A stretch of 64,000 nucleotides of DNA, taken from positions 164,001 through 228,000 of the forward strand of contig JANUWF010001699.1 in NCBI GenBank assembly GCA_026120185.1, read 5' to 3'. Position 1 is the stretch's first letter. Each line of letters opens with the position of its first letter. Origin of the DNA: Voacanga thouarsii. Lineage: Eukaryota; Streptophyta; Magnoliopsida; Gentianales; Apocynaceae. This document shows positions 62,485 through 64,000 of this stretch, in pieces. The notes beneath the pieces are model-generated. The model saw only the letters and a list, made by a program, of their open reading frames with translations, did no database searches and had not been told where the DNA came from. Made by a program: the position numbers and the translations under genes.

Positions 62485-62925
62485 TCTAGAGTACAGGGTC
62501 AACCCTCCAAAAGGGCTAGAGCTTCTTCTTCATCAGCCCCATCATCTATAGACCCCCTGTTCCTTAGGCAAGCAGAGTTCATTGACCCATCATGTGAGGA
62601 GTGGTATAATAGGATAGCTTCAAATAAGATTATTGTGGAGCGTACCTTTGCACTTACCTTAGACCGTACCCTTAAACTAGGAATGATGTTTAGGAAGCTA
62701 GGGTGGGGACCTATAGTACAACTAAAGGGGGATTATTGTCCAGTGCTCGTAAAAGAATTTTATGCCAACATGGTTGAAAAAGGCAATAAACACATTCCAC
62801 ACATTGAGACAAGAGTAAAGGGAACCCCTATTATCATCACACGAGACCATTTAGCTAATATTCTCCAAGTGTATGATGATGATTCTTGGCAAGGGATAGA
62901 TACTAATGTTAGTGTTCTGCCCTAG
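62485..62925 (+). CDS. Transposase_32-like ORF of the Athila-type element (partial or degenerate)
   Basis: Open from at least 62485 to a TAG at 62923. No ATG fits well, so the true start is uncertain. A Ser-rich N-terminus (KRARASSSSAPSS) leads into a domain with EEWYNRIASNKIIVERTF, KLGWGPIVQ, LVKEFYANM, TRVKGTPIII and LANILQVYDDDSW. These match the PF20167 'putative plant transposon protein' pattern and align in order with the 490-aa Sirevirus ORF (GWGSLL, WEIYANL, TRVKGK, LNRICDV). About 147 residues are visible, shorter than usual, so the stop at 62923 may be premature. The role is unknown. Such ORFs are common in non-autonomous Athila-like elements. Confidence 0.7.
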   Translation, partial: SRVQGQPSKRARASSSSAPSSIDPLFLRQAEFIDPSCEEWYNRIASNKIIVERTFALTLDRTLKLGMMFRKLGWGPIVQLKGDYCPVLVKEFYANMVEKGNKHIPHIETRVKGTPIIITRDHLANILQVYDDDSWQGIDTNVSVLP

Positions 62926-64000
62926 GGGCAATCACTTGTACATTGTATATAACACATTTTATTTTAATAAAAGACATTATTTTTCTTACAGTTTCTTTTG
63001 TTTACTTTTGTGTAAAATAACTGTTAGATAAAGTCTCTAGTACAACACTGTGTTAAGAAAATTATCATAGAGATCATGATATGAGATTTCTACTACACTG
63101 TATAGTGTTAGTACTTAAATAGTCCCTAGTCGTAGTATTAATGAGACATGACATCATTAATGCGTTAAGACTAGCATGTATTCGACTTTTTGATTTGATC
63201 AGGCGATGGTTCTCATATCCGTGAGTATTGAGATACTCAAAGTTAACACATGGATGCTTATTAATAGAACAAGTATATTGAATGACCTAGCTATGAGATA
63301 ATTACATGGATACTATTTAGTGCCAGTGATACAATCTCAATATAGCAAACGTGCAAGTATCCTTAGACTTGAGATCTTTAAGGTACTTTGTTTGCTGAGT
63401 ATTGTGCTTTAATTCTAATCTCTGGAGCCAGATCGATGGCCGCCTATGGGATGGATATTGGGTACATTGTGAGGTAAACGAAAATAGTTGAGAGAGTCAA
63501 TAAAAGATTCACCACTCCTAATAGTAGGGGCGAATATCTCACAGCCACTTGTAGTAATTACTACTCGAGAAGTCCTTGGCCAAGGCAACTGTATATTGGA
63601 AATAGTACCAATTGATACACATCTAGAGTAGTAGTCTTAAAGATGATAACAAAGATTTGTATTTATTTATAAACTCTCCCAGCAGATGTTTGGGCCAGAA
63701 TTAATATATATTCTGGAGGGAGTTGGCACTAATTTCGTACTCCAAACTGAACGAGATATTGTATGGTGAAAGGATTTAATTGCACTATAATTTGTTATTG
63801 AAGGGTTTATGTCAAGCCACTTGACTTCTTGGACTCTTGGGTAGTCATGATGTGTTGCGAGATACCGCTCATGATCTGAGAATATGGGTTTATTAATTGA
63901 TGAATTAATAATCCAATCCTGATTAGAATTAATATGATTAATTCTAATTAATTATGGATTATTAATCTCAAAGACGTTTGGATTAATTCATGTTTGCTAC
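62926..64000. other. Unassigned DNA after the Athila-type ORF
   Basis: No open frame of note. Sequence such as TTTTATTTTAATAAAAGACA and GATACAATCTCAATATAGCA has the look of retrotransposon non-coding DNA. I cannot place it: it may be internal sequence of the Athila-type element or a further insertion. Confidence 0.4.

Overview
This is a repeat-dominated window of plant nuclear DNA. It contains an intron-bearing LRR receptor kinase, Ty1-copia and Ty3-gypsy retrotransposons with plant primer sites, and a CACTA (En/Spm) DNA transposon. Base composition and families suggest a eudicot, but the species cannot be told from the sequence. Only one gene looks like an intact host gene: a subfamily XII (EFR/Xa21-like) LRR receptor kinase on the minus strand (6540-9947). 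A second, truncated copy lies head-to-head with it on the plus strand (27853-28680). Most of the DNA between them is a complete 14-kb CACTA element.

Layout. 1-808: right end of another CACTA-type element, preceded by low-complexity DNA. 809-6539: AT-rich DNA with dispersed repeats. 6540-10204: receptor kinase and promoter. 12164-26139: CACTA element flanked by TAA duplications. It carries a decayed TNPD-like transposase, a Transposase_24-like second gene, tandem arrays in both arms, and a 4.4-kb solo LTR inside the second gene. 27596-28680: duplicated promoter and truncated receptor. 29728-39377: Sirevirus-like copia element with decayed gag-pol, an intact 490-aa extra ORF and one 3' LTR. 39382-48359: a second, decayed copia element split by a second solo LTR. 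48360-49601: an Athila-type LTR without a primer site. 49602-59767: a decayed chromodomain gypsy element (Tekay-like) split by a third solo LTR. 59768 onward: an Athila-type element with LTR, tRNA-Asp-type primer site and an ORF sharing its domain with the Sirevirus ORF.

The clearest structural result is that three solo LTRs of one family (4382, 4189 and 4220 bp) sit in three unrelated host elements. Each has its own 5-bp target duplication, and the host reading frame resumes across each one. All three carry a tRNA-like segment with RNA polymerase III A and B boxes near the end opposite TGTAACACCCC. The window is therefore layered: elements inside elements, around a receptor-kinase inverted duplication. 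Many breaks in the retroelement genes are stops where family comparison suggests CAG, CAA or CGA codons, as expected from deamination of methylated cytosines in silenced DNA. I did not find a wholly novel system. The best leads are the intact Sirevirus ORF and its domain shared with the Athila-type element, the tRNA-like module in the LTR family, and the truncated receptor.
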